Positions 1-8,381 of a stretch of DNA of 64,000 nucleotides are shown in pieces (the stretch's first letter is position 1; each line of letters opens with the position of its first letter). The stretch is from Desulfolithobacter dissulfuricans. GTDB taxonomy: Bacteria > Desulfobacterota > Desulfobulbia > Desulfobulbales > Desulfobulbaceae. The stretch covers positions 2,426,001-2,490,000 of the forward strand of contig NZ_AP024233.1 in the NCBI RefSeq assembly GCF_025998535.1, in the 5' to 3' direction. The notes beneath the pieces are model-generated. The model worked only from the letters and a program-made list of their open reading frames with translations, made no database searches and had not been told where the DNA came from. The position numbers were made by a program, and so were the translations under genes.

Positions 1-898
1 TGATCTCGTCGTCGGTGATCACGTACATGCCGCGCTCTTCCGGGGTGGTCGGCACATTCTTGACCGGTTCGTCGGCACCCGGATCGTCGTTATAGACCAT
101 CTTGATTTCCTTTGTTCCCACCCGCTTGCCGACAATGGGCCGCTTGCCCTGCTTGAGGGTCGGCTTGAACACATAGTACTCGTCCGGGTTGACCGCACCC
201 TGGACCACGTTTTCACCCAGGCCCCAGGCACCGGTGATGAAAACCGCATCCTCGAAGCCGGACTCGGTGTCGATGGAGAACATGACGCCGGAACTGGCCG
301 CATCGGAGCGGGCCATCTTCTGGACCACGATGGAAAGATAGACATCGAACTGGCCAAAGCCCTTGTCATGCCGATAGGAGATGGCCCGGTTGGTGAAGAG
401 GCTGGCAAAGCAGCGCTTGCAGGCGTCGATCAGGGCCTCGGGGCCGCGGATGTTGAGGTAGGTCTCCTGCTGGCCGGCAAAGGAGGCGTCGGGCAGGTCC
501 TCGGCCGTGGCCGAGGAACGGACAGCCACATCGAGACCTTCGCCGTATTCCTCTTCCATCTTGCGGTAGGAATCGATAATGGCCTGGCGGAGATCATCGG
601 GAAACTCGGCATTGCGAATGATATTCCGAACCTTTTCGCCACGCTCCTGCAGGTTGCGCAGATCGTGGGTATCAAGTCCTTCCAGTGCGTCCCTGATGGC
701 CTGTTCCACACCGGCTTCCTTGAGCAGGTACTGGTACGCATAGGCGGTGATGGCGAACCCGTGGGGTACCTTGACGCCCTTTGAAGTGAGATGCTGGTAC
801 ATCTCTCCCAAGGAGGCGTTCTTTCCGCCAACTATCGGCACATCCTCGATACCGATCTCTTCGAACCAGAGGATAAGTTTTTCGTTCGGTGCTCCCAT
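1..898 (-). CDS. ppsA: Phosphoenolpyruvate synthase, N-terminal part (runs off left edge)
   Basis: First 299 codons of PEP synthase (pyruvate, water dikinase), a cytoplasmic enzyme converting pyruvate and ATP to PEP, AMP and phosphate for gluconeogenesis. The protein begins MGAPNEKLILWFEEIG and shows VGGKNASLGEM near residue 23 and the ATP-binding stretch VRSSATAEDLPDASFAGQ near residue 126, both typical of the N-terminal PEP/pyruvate-binding ATP-grasp domain. The phosphohistidine and PEP-binding domains lie outside the window. The ATG at 898-896 follows a purine-rich Shine-Dalgarno (complement of about 905-915). Divergent from the phosphohexomutase gene. In an autotroph or acetate user it would turn pyruvate into sugars, which fits the mutase next door. 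Pyruvate phosphate dikinase is the main alternative, but the N-terminal motif order favours PEP synthase. Confidence 0.93.
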   Translation of the reverse strand, partial: MGAPNEKLILWFEEIGIEDVPIVGGKNASLGEMYQHLTSKGVKVPHGFAITAYAYQYLLKEAGVEQAIRDALEGLDTHDLRNLQERGEKVRNIIRNAEFPDDLRQAIIDSYRKMEEEYGEGLDVAVRSSATAEDLPDASFAGQQETYLNIRGPEALIDACKRCFASLFTNRAISYRHDKGFGQFDVYLSIVVQKMARSDAASSGVMFSIDTESGFEDAVFITGAWGLGENVVQGAVNPDEYYVFKPTLKQGKRPIVGKRVGTKEIKMVYNDDPGADEPVKNVPTTPEERGMYVITDDEI

Positions 899-1276
899 GT
901 GTTTCTCTCCCTCTCAGATTAAATACATAGATTGTGACTTCAAAAGGACGGCCGGAACGCCTGTCTTTTTTCTATATCCTTCCCTAATTATAAAATTTTT
1001 GCTTTTAGGTCAACCCAAACGTCATAAATCACGTGATTGCACAACCCTGAAAGACGGCCGGCAAATCGCGATTCTCCGCTCATTTATTTGCCATCCGGCA
1101 GGCAAAGGGCTATATTACCCAGCGCGACCAGCGGCCCGAACATGGAGCAGATACCAGACGTACCTTCCGCTGATCGCCTGCGTTCCAACGAAAAACCAGA
1201 GAACCAGGGCCAGATCGAAAGCCGGGACAACCCGCTTCCCGCACCAGTCACCAGCCTTCACAGCCGGGAGAAACAG
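899..1276. other. Divergent intergenic region ppsA / phosphohexomutase
   Basis: Apart from the minus-strand promoter candidate, no gene is supported here. The mutase reading frame stays open upstream to 1037, but the added residues (including an in-frame ATG at 1142) are low-complexity and unlike the family, so they are treated as non-coding leader. Confidence 0.5.
987..1013 (-). promoter_or_regulatory. Candidate sigma70 promoter for ppsA
   Basis: On the minus strand TTGACC (1013-1008) and TATAAT (992-987) are separated by about 15 bases of A/T-rich DNA, some 90 bases before the ppsA ATG. The -10 box is perfect; the spacer is shorter than the usual 16-18. Inference from consensus only. Confidence 0.45.
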
Positions 1277-3049
1277 ATGGATATTTTGCAGACAATTGAC
1301 CGGATCATTGCCACCCATGTCAAACCGGAGCACCGCGAAAGCGACTATTTTGGCGCCATCAGGGAGCTGGTGGCCGGACGCAACCGGGCAGAGGATACGG
1401 AGGAACGGGCCCGGTGGCAGGCAGCCATCGATCGCGTCTACGAGTTCCTGCGCGATGAGATCCTGACCAGCAGGGACAGACCACGCAACCCGGTCACCTT
1501 CGGCACCTCAGGCTGGCGGGGCATCCTGGGCAAGGACCTCAACATCCGTTCGGTGGCCTTTGTCACTGCCGCCATTCTGGAATTGTACCGGGAGGCTGAA
1601 AAAAACGTTGCCCTGCGCGAGGCCCTCGGGGTGGCTGACTTTACCGAGATGCAGGAGCGGGGCTGCGTGGTGGGGTTCGACAACCGGTTTGGCGGCGAAC
1701 TGCTGGCCCTGGCGGCCATGAACGTACTGGCGGCCAACAACATCCGGATTCTGTATGCCGGCGAGGCCACCACCGGCATCCTTTCCGCCTCGGTCCTTGA
1801 GCGCCGGGCTGCCTTTTCCATCAACCTGACTCCGAGCCACAACCCCCTGGAGTATGGCGGTTTCAAGTACAACGGAGCCGATGCCGGCCCGGCCGCACCG
1901 ATCCTGACCAACCGGATCACCGAGCAGGCCCGGCGTATCATCGAAACCGGAAAGAGCGAGTTCATCCCCGACGATCTGGACCTGCAGCGACCGCTGGATC
2001 AGCTGCCCGGGGTCGTCCGGGAAGATGCCCTGGCCAGCTGGCAGAACCTGGTCCGCAGGAACCGGGACCGCCACGGACTGGATTACGAAGCCATTCTCCA
2101 CACCTTTGCCGAAAACCAGGAGGTGGCCGTGGTGGTCGATCCTGTCCACGGTGCAGCCCGCAACTATATCCGGCCGCTTCTGGGCAATCCCGACACCAGT
2201 GTGCCGAAGGCAGACGACCGACTCACGGTCCTGCGCGACACCCCCGACGTAACCTTTGGCGGCATCGCCCCGGAACCGTCGTCGGAAAACATGCAGCCCA
2301 CCATGGAGCTCCTTGGCAGGCGGACAGAACCGTTCAAGGTGGGGGCGGTGATCGATCCGGATGGGGACCGGATCCGGTTCACCGACGGCGAGATCGAGAT
2401 TTCCATGAACCAGTTCGGAGCCATGGCCTACCATTTTCTCCACGAGATCAAGGGCAAACAGGGTATGGTCGCCAAGACCGTTGCCACCAGCAACCTGGCC
2501 AATGCCCTGGCAAAGTCCTTTGGCGAGGAGGTTTTTGAGCCCCGGGTGGGTTTCAAGGAGTTCAAGCCGGTGATCGGCCGGGCCCTGGTGTTCTTTGAAG
2601 AGTCCGACGGTATTTCCATCATCGGTCACACCCCGGAAAAAGACGCCTTTATCGGCCTGCTCCTGGCCCTGGACATGGTGCAGACCAGGAAGCAGAGCCT
2701 GGGGGCCTATCTTAGGGAAATCGAAGCGCGGTTCGGCTCCTATTTTCCGGCCCGGGACGGAGTGGCGGTAACCCTGCAGGGCGAGGAACTGACCCGGGCC
2801 CTGGACCAGCTGAAAAAATATGATGTCGGCACAACCATCCGGGTGGGTGAGGAAGAAAAGAGAATCAGGGAAGTCATTACCATCGACGGACGCAAGATGA
2901 TCTTTGAAGACAATGCCTGGATCATGATCCGACCTTCAGGTACGGAACCCAAGGTTCGTTTCTACGTGGAAGCCAGAAACAGGGCAGAAACGCCACTTCT
3001 TGTCGAAGCGGCAAAATCCATGCTTGCCGAAATCGGTCTGTTGTCATAG
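1277..3049 (+). CDS. Phosphoglucomutase/phosphomannomutase family protein
   Basis: Alpha-D-phosphohexomutase that interconverts hexose 1- and 6-phosphates through a phosphoserine. Starting at the ATG at 1277, preceded by GGGAG at 1265-1269, it has 590 residues. Visible family signatures are the catalytic loop TPSHNP with Ser187, the metal-binding loop DPDGDR at about 360-365, the sugar-binding loop FFEESDGIS, and the C-terminal phosphate-binding loop RPSGTEPKVRF from Arg552. All four canonical loops are intact. The enzyme would supply glucose-1-phosphate or mannose-1-phosphate for glycogen or for the surface polysaccharide genes at 11-18 kb. Substrate choice (glucose or mannose) cannot be read from the sequence. 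The frame is open upstream, but that extension is not family-like. Confidence 0.9.
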   Translation: MDILQTIDRIIATHVKPEHRESDYFGAIRELVAGRNRAEDTEERARWQAAIDRVYEFLRDEILTSRDRPRNPVTFGTSGWRGILGKDLNIRSVAFVTAAILELYREAEKNVALREALGVADFTEMQERGCVVGFDNRFGGELLALAAMNVLAANNIRILYAGEATTGILSASVLERRAAFSINLTPSHNPLEYGGFKYNGADAGPAAPILTNRITEQARRIIETGKSEFIPDDLDLQRPLDQLPGVVREDALASWQNLVRRNRDRHGLDYEAILHTFAENQEVAVVVDPVHGAARNYIRPLLGNPDTSVPKADDRLTVLRDTPDVTFGGIAPEPSSENMQPTMELLGRRTEPFKVGAVIDPDGDRIRFTDGEIEISMNQFGAMAYHFLHEIKGKQGMVAKTVATSNLANALAKSFGEEVFEPRVGFKEFKPVIGRALVFFEESDGISIIGHTPEKDAFIGLLLALDMVQTRKQSLGAYLREIEARFGSYFPARDGVAVTLQGEELTRALDQLKKYDVGTTIRVGEEEKRIREVITIDGRKMIFEDNAWIMIRPSGTEPKVRFYVEARNRAETPLLVEAAKSMLAEIGLLS

Positions 3050-3125
3050 AGTCTCAACGTCTACCCGGTAGGGGCTCCCCTGTGGCCGCCGATGGCGACA
3101 AAGACAAAAACACACTGGCACAAAG

Positions 3126-3140
3126 TACCACTCGGTAGTA
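3126..3140. promoter_or_regulatory. Imperfect inverted repeat upstream of nifU
   Basis: TACCAC-TCG-GTAGTA, a 6+3+6 near-palindrome with one mismatch, lies 65 bases before the nifU start. Fe-S assembly operons are often controlled by Rrf2-family repressors (IscR type) binding short inverted repeats, so this is a possible operator. The match to any known consensus is weak. Confidence 0.25.
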
Positions 3141-3204
3141 TAGTATCAAGAACGATTATCAACTGGAACGCTAACAGCCAAACATTATAAACTGGACATG
3201 AATC

Positions 3205-4041
3205 ATGTGGGAATACACAGATAAAGTACAGGAACATTTCATGAATCCCCGGAATGTCGGGGAAATAGAAGATGCGAACGGTGTCGGCGAGGTGGGCTCC
3301 CTGGCCTGTGGCGATGCCCTGAAACTGACCATCAAGGTGGATGACGATGGCCGGATCGTCGATGCAAAATTCAAGACCTTTGGCTGCGCTTCAGCCATTG
3401 CCTCCTCGTCGGCCCTGACCGAGATGATCAAGGGCATGACCGTGGAAGAGGCGGAAAAGATCACCAACGAAGATATCGCCGAGTTTTTAGGCGGCCTGCC
3501 CAAGGAAAAGATGCACTGCTCGGTCATGGGCCGGGAAGCGCTGGAGGCGGCCATTGCCAACTATCGCGGTGTCCTGCTGCCCATGGCCGAGGGCGAGGTG
3601 GTCTGCGAATGTTTCGGGGTCACGGATATTGAAATACGTAGGGCCATCCAGGAGTCGAACCTGCGCAGCGTGGAGGAGATCACCAACTTCACCAAGGCCG
3701 GCGGAGGCTGTGGCAAATGCGAGGACCGGCTGCGGGAAATCCTCGAGGAGACGGTCAAGGACCTGGCCCCCACCGAGGCCAGGCCCAAAAAAGAAAAGAA
3801 GATGACCACGCTGCAGAAGATCAAGAAGATCGAACAGGTGCTGGAACGGGAAATCAGGCCCACCCTGCGCAAGGATGGCGGTGACATCGAGCTGGTGGAC
3901 GTGGATGGCGATTTTGTCACGGTCTCGCTGCGAGGCGCCTGTGCCGGCTGCCAGTCTTCCCGGACCACCCTGAAGGAATATGTCGAGAAAAAACTGCGTG
4001 AACAGGTCGTGGATACCCTGATCGTCGAGGAGGAGAAATAA
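3205..4041 (+). CDS. nifU: Fe-S cluster assembly scaffold NifU, three-domain form
   Basis: Cytoplasmic scaffold on which Fe-S clusters are built from sulfur delivered by NifS. The 278 residues hold the full NifU layout: an N-terminal IscU-like domain with the three scaffold cysteines C35 (ACGDA), C61 (FGCAS) and C105 (MHCSV); a central [2Fe-2S] domain of the Fer2_BFD type with C134, C136, C169 and C172; and a C-terminal Nfu domain with the CxxC pair C246/C249 (GACAGCQ). The stop overlaps the nifS start by one base (TAATG), indicating translational coupling. In non-diazotrophic anaerobes NifU-NifS serves as the general Fe-S machinery. No nitrogenase gene is in view, so nitrogen fixation should not be inferred from the name. 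Confidence 0.95.
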   Translation: MWEYTDKVQEHFMNPRNVGEIEDANGVGEVGSLACGDALKLTIKVDDDGRIVDAKFKTFGCASAIASSSALTEMIKGMTVEEAEKITNEDIAEFLGGLPKEKMHCSVMGREALEAAIANYRGVLLPMAEGEVVCECFGVTDIEIRRAIQESNLRSVEEITNFTKAGGGCGKCEDRLREILEETVKDLAPTEARPKKEKKMTTLQKIKKIEQVLEREIRPTLRKDGGDIELVDVDGDFVTVSLRGACAGCQSSRTTLKEYVEKKLREQVVDTLIVEEEK

Positions 4042-5231
4042 TGGATTGCGGCAGTGATAAAGTCATCTACATGGATAACAACGCCACCACCAAGATAGCT
4101 CCGGAGGTGGTGGATGCCATGATGCCGTTTCTCACCGACTGTTACGGCAACCCCTCGTCCATGCACACCTTTGGCGGCCAGGTCGGCCGCTACATCGAAG
4201 AGGCGCGCCAGTCGGTGGCCGACCTGATCGGAGCCGAGCCGGAAGAGATCGTCTTCACCAGCTGCGGCACGGAAAGCGACTCCACCGCCATTCTCTCGGC
4301 CCTGCAGACCTTTCCCGACAAACGGCACGTGGTGACCACCCGGGTGGAGCATCCGGCGGTGAAAAATCTCTGCGAGAACCTGGACAACCTCACCGGCCAC
4401 AAACACCGGATCACCAGGCTGCCGGTGGAATCGGACGGTACCCTGGACCTGAAGCGCTACGAAGAGGCCTTGAGCGATGACACGGCCATTGTCTCTGTCA
4501 TGTGGGCCAACAATGAAACCGGGGTCATCTTTCCGGTGGAGGAGATGGCGGCCATGGCCCGGGAACGGGGGATTCTCTTTCATACCGATGCGGTCCAGGC
4601 CGTGGGCAAGATCCCGATCAACATGACCACCAATGCGGTGGACTTCCTGTCCCTGTCCGGCCACAAACTGCACGCGCCCAAAGGCGTGGGGGTTCTCTAC
4701 ATCCGCAAAGGCACCCCGTTCATCCCCTTTCTCAATGGTGGCCACCAGGAGCGGGGCCGCCGGGGCGGCACCGAGAACGTAGCCTCCATCATCGGCCTTG
4801 GCCGGGCCTGCAGTCTGGCAGCGGAAAAGATGGACGAGGAGAACACCCGGGTCCGGGCCCTGCGTGACAAGCTGGAGAAAGGGTTACTGAGTTCCATCCC
4901 CAAATCCCTCCTGAACGGCCACCCGACCCTGCGGCTGCCCAACACCACCAACATCAGCTTCGAGTTCGTCGAGGGTGAGGCGATCCTCCTGCATATGAAC
5001 CGTTATAACATCTGCGCCTCGTCCGGCTCTGCCTGTACCTCGGGCTCGCTGGAGCCGTCCCATGTGCTCCGGGCCATGGGCGTCCCGTTCACCGCGGCCC
5101 ACGGATCCATCCGTTTCAGCCTCTCCATCTACAATACCGAGGAAGAAGTGGATTTTGTTCTGGACAAAATGCCGGGCATCATAGAAAACCTGCGGCAGAT
5201 GTCGCCGTTCTGGAATAACGGTGAGGCGTGA
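4041..5231 (+). CDS. nifS: Cysteine desulfurase NifS
   Basis: Pyridoxal-phosphate enzyme that removes sulfur from L-cysteine as a persulfide and hands it to NifU. 396 residues. The N-terminal YMDNNATTK is diagnostic, Lys209 in LSGHKLHAPKG is the expected PLP Schiff-base lysine, and Cys332 in SSGSACTSG is the persulfide-carrying active-site cysteine on the mobile loop. The ATG shares one base with the nifU stop codon. thyX follows 74 bases downstream on the same strand. The class (NifS/IscS, class I) follows from the SSGSACTSG loop; SufS proteins have a different, shorter loop. Because selenoprotein candidates occur in this window, a role in selenium delivery is conceivable but is inference. 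Confidence 0.95.
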   Translation: MDCGSDKVIYMDNNATTKIAPEVVDAMMPFLTDCYGNPSSMHTFGGQVGRYIEEARQSVADLIGAEPEEIVFTSCGTESDSTAILSALQTFPDKRHVVTTRVEHPAVKNLCENLDNLTGHKHRITRLPVESDGTLDLKRYEEALSDDTAIVSVMWANNETGVIFPVEEMAAMARERGILFHTDAVQAVGKIPINMTTNAVDFLSLSGHKLHAPKGVGVLYIRKGTPFIPFLNGGHQERGRRGGTENVASIIGLGRACSLAAEKMDEENTRVRALRDKLEKGLLSSIPKSLLNGHPTLRLPNTTNISFEFVEGEAILLHMNRYNICASSGSACTSGSLEPSHVLRAMGVPFTAAHGSIRFSLSIYNTEEEVDFVLDKMPGIIENLRQMSPFWNNGEA

Positions 5232-5305
5232 ACAGATACTGCTCGCCACAGATTGCGGATATCCCGACAGTATTCCGGTAAAAAACATAGAACTGGTACC
5301 AGCCC

Positions 5306-6247
5306 ATGAAAGTTATCCCTCCCTCCTTTGAGGTCCTTGATCATCTGGACCGGGAAAGCCTGGCCGTACGCATCGAATTCTGCGGCCGGATCTGCTACAA
5401 GAGCGAAGACAGGATCGACCGGGACTCGGCCATTCCCTTTGTCTCGAAAATGGCCGAACATGGCCACAATTCGGTCCTGGAAATGGGGGTGGTCACCCTG
5501 GATGTACAGTGCTCCGACCAGGAACAGGTGGTGGAACTCTTTCTGACCCAGCCGCGGTACCTGCAGATCGACCGAGACGATACCCGGCTGCTGGTCACCG
5601 GCAGCGTCCGGGCCTTCCGGGAGATGCTCATGTTCCACCCCGACTGCAGGGTGGTCCGGGCCATGACCGCTTATCTTGCTAAACGGCATCCCTATTTTTT
5701 CAGCACCATTATCCCGGAAGACGGCCTGGAGGCAGTGCCGGGGATCACGGTGGCCAAGGTGGAACTGGAGAAGGTGGATCAGCTGGAGCCCGAGCGACTG
5801 GCCCGCCACCGGCACATCGCGGTCAAGTTCATCGTCAACCGGGCCGTGACCCATGAAATCGTCCGCCACCGGCCCTGCTCCTTTCTCCAGGAATCCCAGC
5901 GCTACTGCCGCTACGGGGACGCCAAGTTCGGCAACGAGGTGACCTTCATCGCCCCCATGTTCTATGAAGTCGGTACCACGGAATACAGCCTCTGGGAAAA
6001 GGGTATGCTGGAGACGGAACAACTCTATCTCAAGCTGCTGGAGACCTCCACCCCGCAGGCGGCCCGGACGGTGCTGCCCAATTCCTGCAAAACCGAGCTC
6101 ATTGTCTATGCCAATCTTCAGGAGTGGCGCCACATTTTCAAACTACGGACAAGCAAGGCGGCCGAGCCCTCCATGCGCGAAGTCATGATCCCGCTGGCCG
6201 AGGATTTCCAGCATCGTTTTCCGGCGGTTTTTGCTCCCCGGGGCTAA
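5306..6247 (+). CDS. thyX: Flavin-dependent thymidylate synthase ThyX
   Basis: Makes dTMP from dUMP using methylene-tetrahydrofolate as carbon donor and FAD/NADPH as reductant. The 313-residue protein contains the ThyX signature RHRPCSFLQES (the RHRX7S motif) followed by QRYCRY, which binds dUMP and FAD. It is longer than the 220-250 residues common in the family, with extra sequence before the signature. No strong ribosome-binding site precedes the ATG at 5306, which lies 74 bases after nifS. The folate chemistry links it to fhs just downstream; ThyX organisms usually lack the classical ThyA. Confidence 0.95.
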   Translation: MKVIPPSFEVLDHLDRESLAVRIEFCGRICYKSEDRIDRDSAIPFVSKMAEHGHNSVLEMGVVTLDVQCSDQEQVVELFLTQPRYLQIDRDDTRLLVTGSVRAFREMLMFHPDCRVVRAMTAYLAKRHPYFFSTIIPEDGLEAVPGITVAKVELEKVDQLEPERLARHRHIAVKFIVNRAVTHEIVRHRPCSFLQESQRYCRYGDAKFGNEVTFIAPMFYEVGTTEYSLWEKGMLETEQLYLKLLETSTPQAARTVLPNSCKTELIVYANLQEWRHIFKLRTSKAAEPSMREVMIPLAEDFQHRFPAVFAPRG

Positions 6248-6252
6248 ATCAT

Positions 6253-6295
6253 GATCCCGGTTGAAGGCGACAGCGCCCGGCCTTCAACCGGGATC
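6253..6295 (+). terminator. Stem-loop after thyX
   Basis: A perfect 16-bp stem (6253-6268 with 6280-6295) and 11-base loop begin 6 bases after the thyX stop. There is no uridine tract after it, so it is a strong hairpin that could terminate or stabilise the mRNA 3' end rather than a textbook intrinsic terminator. Confidence 0.6.
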
Positions 6296-6344
6296 ACCCC
6301 TTCAGCGTGACACCTCCCCCCTGGCCCCAACCTTCCATCTATCA

Positions 6345-6382
6345 TTGACACGAAATCACAAACCTGTTAAGTTTGCGTGATT
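6345..6382 (+). promoter_or_regulatory. Candidate fhs promoter with overlapping inverted repeat
   Basis: A perfect TTGACA (6345-6350) lies about 115 bases before fhs, with a poor -10 around 6367-6373. An inverted repeat AATCAC...GTGATT (6354-6359 and 6377-6382, with inner AAAC/GTTT) spans the spacer and -10 region, as a repressor site or an attenuating hairpin would. Confidence 0.4.
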
Positions 6383-6463
6383 ATCCTGTTTTTGCACAGG
6401 CAGCATTCCGGTTGTCTGTGCCATCTTTTCTACCCACCCTAAATATGATTGAAGGAGGACCCT

Positions 6464-8227
6464 ATGGTATTGGATCCCACCAAGCACGCTGACTGGGAAA
6501 TCGCGGAAGAGGCGGAAAGCCGCATGAAAACCGTGTACCAGCTGGCGGAAGAGCTGGGCATGGAAAAAGAGGAACTGCTGCCCCATGGCCACTATGTCGC
6601 CAAGCTGGATTACCGGAAGATTCTCGACCGGCTCAAAGACAAACCGGACGGAAAGTATGTGGATGTGACCGCCATTTCACCGACACCACTTGGTGAGGGC
6701 AAATCCACCTGTGCCATGGGCCTGGTCCAGGGCCTGGGCAAACGCGGCAAATCCGTCATCGGTGCCATCCGCCAGCCTTCCGGCGGCCCGACCATGAACA
6801 TCAAGGGCTCCGCTGCCGGCGGTGGCCTGGCCCAGTGCATTCCGCTGACTCCCTTCTCTCTGGGGTTGACCGGTGACATCAACGCCATCATGAACGCCCA
6901 TAACCTGGGCATGGTGGCCCTCACCTCACGGATGCAGCACGAGGCCAATTACACCGATGAGATCCTGGCCAAGCGTGGTCTCAAGCGCCTCGATATCCAT
7001 CCGAAAAAAGTGGAGTTCGGCTGGATCATCGACTTCTGCGCCCAGGCGCTGCGCAACATCACCATCGGTCTTGGCGGCAAGATGGACGGCTTCACCATGC
7101 AGTCCAAATTCGCCATTGCCGTTTCTTCCGAGATCATGGCCATCCTCTCCATTGCCACCGATCTCAAGGACATGCGGGAGCGGATCGGCAGGATCGTGGT
7201 CGCCTACGACAAGCAGGATCGGCCCATCACCACCGCTGACCTGGAAGTGGACGGCGCCATGACCGCCTGGATGGTGGATGCCATCAACCCCAACCTGATG
7301 CAGACCCTGGAGGGTCAGCCGGTGCTGGTCCATGCCGGTCCCTTTGCCAACATCGCCATTGGTCAGTCCTCTGTTATCGCCGACCGGGTCGGACTGAAGC
7401 TGGCTGACTACAATGTCACCGAATCCGGCTTCGGTGCCGATATCGGGTTCGAGAAGTTCTGGAACCTCAAGTGCCGCTATTCCGGCCTCAAGCCCAACTG
7501 TGCCGTGGTCGTGGCCACCATCCGGGCCCTCAAGTGCCATGGTGGCGCCCCGATTCCGGTCCCCGGCAAACCCATGCCCGAAGAGTACACCAAGGAAAAT
7601 GTCGGCTGGGTTGAAGAAGGCTGCAAGAACCTCCTGCATCATATCGAGACCGTCAAGAAAGCCGGTATCAACCCTGTTGTCTGCATCAATGCCTTCTACA
7701 CTGATACCGACAACGAGATCAAGGCTGTCCGCCGCCTGTGCGAGGCTGCCGGAGCCCGGGTCGCCCTGTCGCGGCACTGGGAGCACGGTGGCGAGGGTGC
7801 GCTGGAGTTTGCCGACGCCGTTGTCGATGCCTGCGAGGAACCCAACGACTTCAAGTTCCTCTACGATCTCGACACCCCGCTTTCCAAGCGGATCGAGCTG
7901 ATCGTCAAGGAGGTTTACGGTGGTGACGGTGTTTCCTATTCGCCGGAAGCGGCTGCCAAGCTCAAGCGCATCGAGGCCGATCCGGACATGAAGGAGATGG
8001 GAACCTGCATGGTCAAGACCCACCTCTCCCTGTCCCACGATCCGAACCTCAAGGGTGTGCCCAAAGGCTGGACCCTGCCGATCCGCGACATCCTCACCTA
8101 CAAGGGTGCGGGTTTTGTGGTTCCGGTGGCCGGTGCCATCAGCCTGATGCCGGGTACAGCATCCGATCCGGCCTACCGCCGCATCGATGTGGATGTGGAC
8201 ACCGGTAGAGTCAAGGGTCTGTTCTAG
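6464..8227 (+). CDS. fhs: Formate--tetrahydrofolate ligase
   Basis: ATP-dependent activation of formate to 10-formyl-tetrahydrofolate, first step of the methyl branch of the Wood-Ljungdahl pathway and source of formyl groups for purines. 587 residues, close to the usual length of about 555 with a slightly longer N-terminus. The nucleotide-binding loop TPLGEGKST sits at residues 74-82 and is followed by the conserved [18 protein letters not shown] region. The ATG at 6464 is set by a perfect AAGGAGG at 6452-6458, so an upstream in-frame TTG is not the start. A strong terminator follows, so the gene is probably monocistronic. CooC at 37.9 kb also points to CO2/CO chemistry, while purN and thyX consume folate one-carbon units. 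Confidence 0.97.
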   Translation: MVLDPTKHADWEIAEEAESRMKTVYQLAEELGMEKEELLPHGHYVAKLDYRKILDRLKDKPDGKYVDVTAISPTPLGEGKSTCAMGLVQGLGKRGKSVIGAIRQPSGGPTMNIKGSAAGGGLAQCIPLTPFSLGLTGDINAIMNAHNLGMVALTSRMQHEANYTDEILAKRGLKRLDIHPKKVEFGWIIDFCAQALRNITIGLGGKMDGFTMQSKFAIAVSSEIMAILSIATDLKDMRERIGRIVVAYDKQDRPITTADLEVDGAMTAWMVDAINPNLMQTLEGQPVLVHAGPFANIAIGQSSVIADRVGLKLADYNVTESGFGADIGFEKFWNLKCRYSGLKPNCAVVVATIRALKCHGGAPIPVPGKPMPEEYTKENVGWVEEGCKNLLHHIETVKKAGINPVVCINAFYTDTDNEIKAVRRLCEAAGARVALSRHWEHGGEGALEFADAVVDACEEPNDFKFLYDLDTPLSKRIELIVKEVYGGDGVSYSPEAAAKLKRIEADPDMKEMGTCMVKTHLSLSHDPNLKGVPKGWTLPIRDILTYKGAGFVVPVAGAISLMPGTASDPAYRRIDVDVDTGRVKGLF

Positions 8228-8258
8228 GGCTGCGGCTGAATAGAGATACCCTTTTTAA

Positions 8259-8299
8259 AAAAACGGGTCAAAAGAGCGGGTCTCTTTTGACCCGTTTTT
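8259..8299 (+). terminator. Intrinsic terminator of fhs
   Basis: An 18-bp perfect stem (8259-8276 with 8282-8299) with a 5-base loop begins 31 bases after the fhs stop; the right arm ends in TTTTT and the sequence continues GTTTTTGTTG. The left arm starts in an A-run, so it may work in both directions. Confidence 0.9.
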
Positions 8300-8381
8300 G
8301 TTTTTGTTGTACCATCAGAGGTATTGAAAGCCTGCGAAAAATAATCAGAAAAATAATTTATACGTATTGTTAATCCTGCTC

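Noticed and set aside
3205-5231. Nitrogen-fixation island inferred from nifU-nifS
   Set aside because: No nitrogenase or nif regulatory gene follows; NifU-NifS serves as general Fe-S machinery in many anaerobes.
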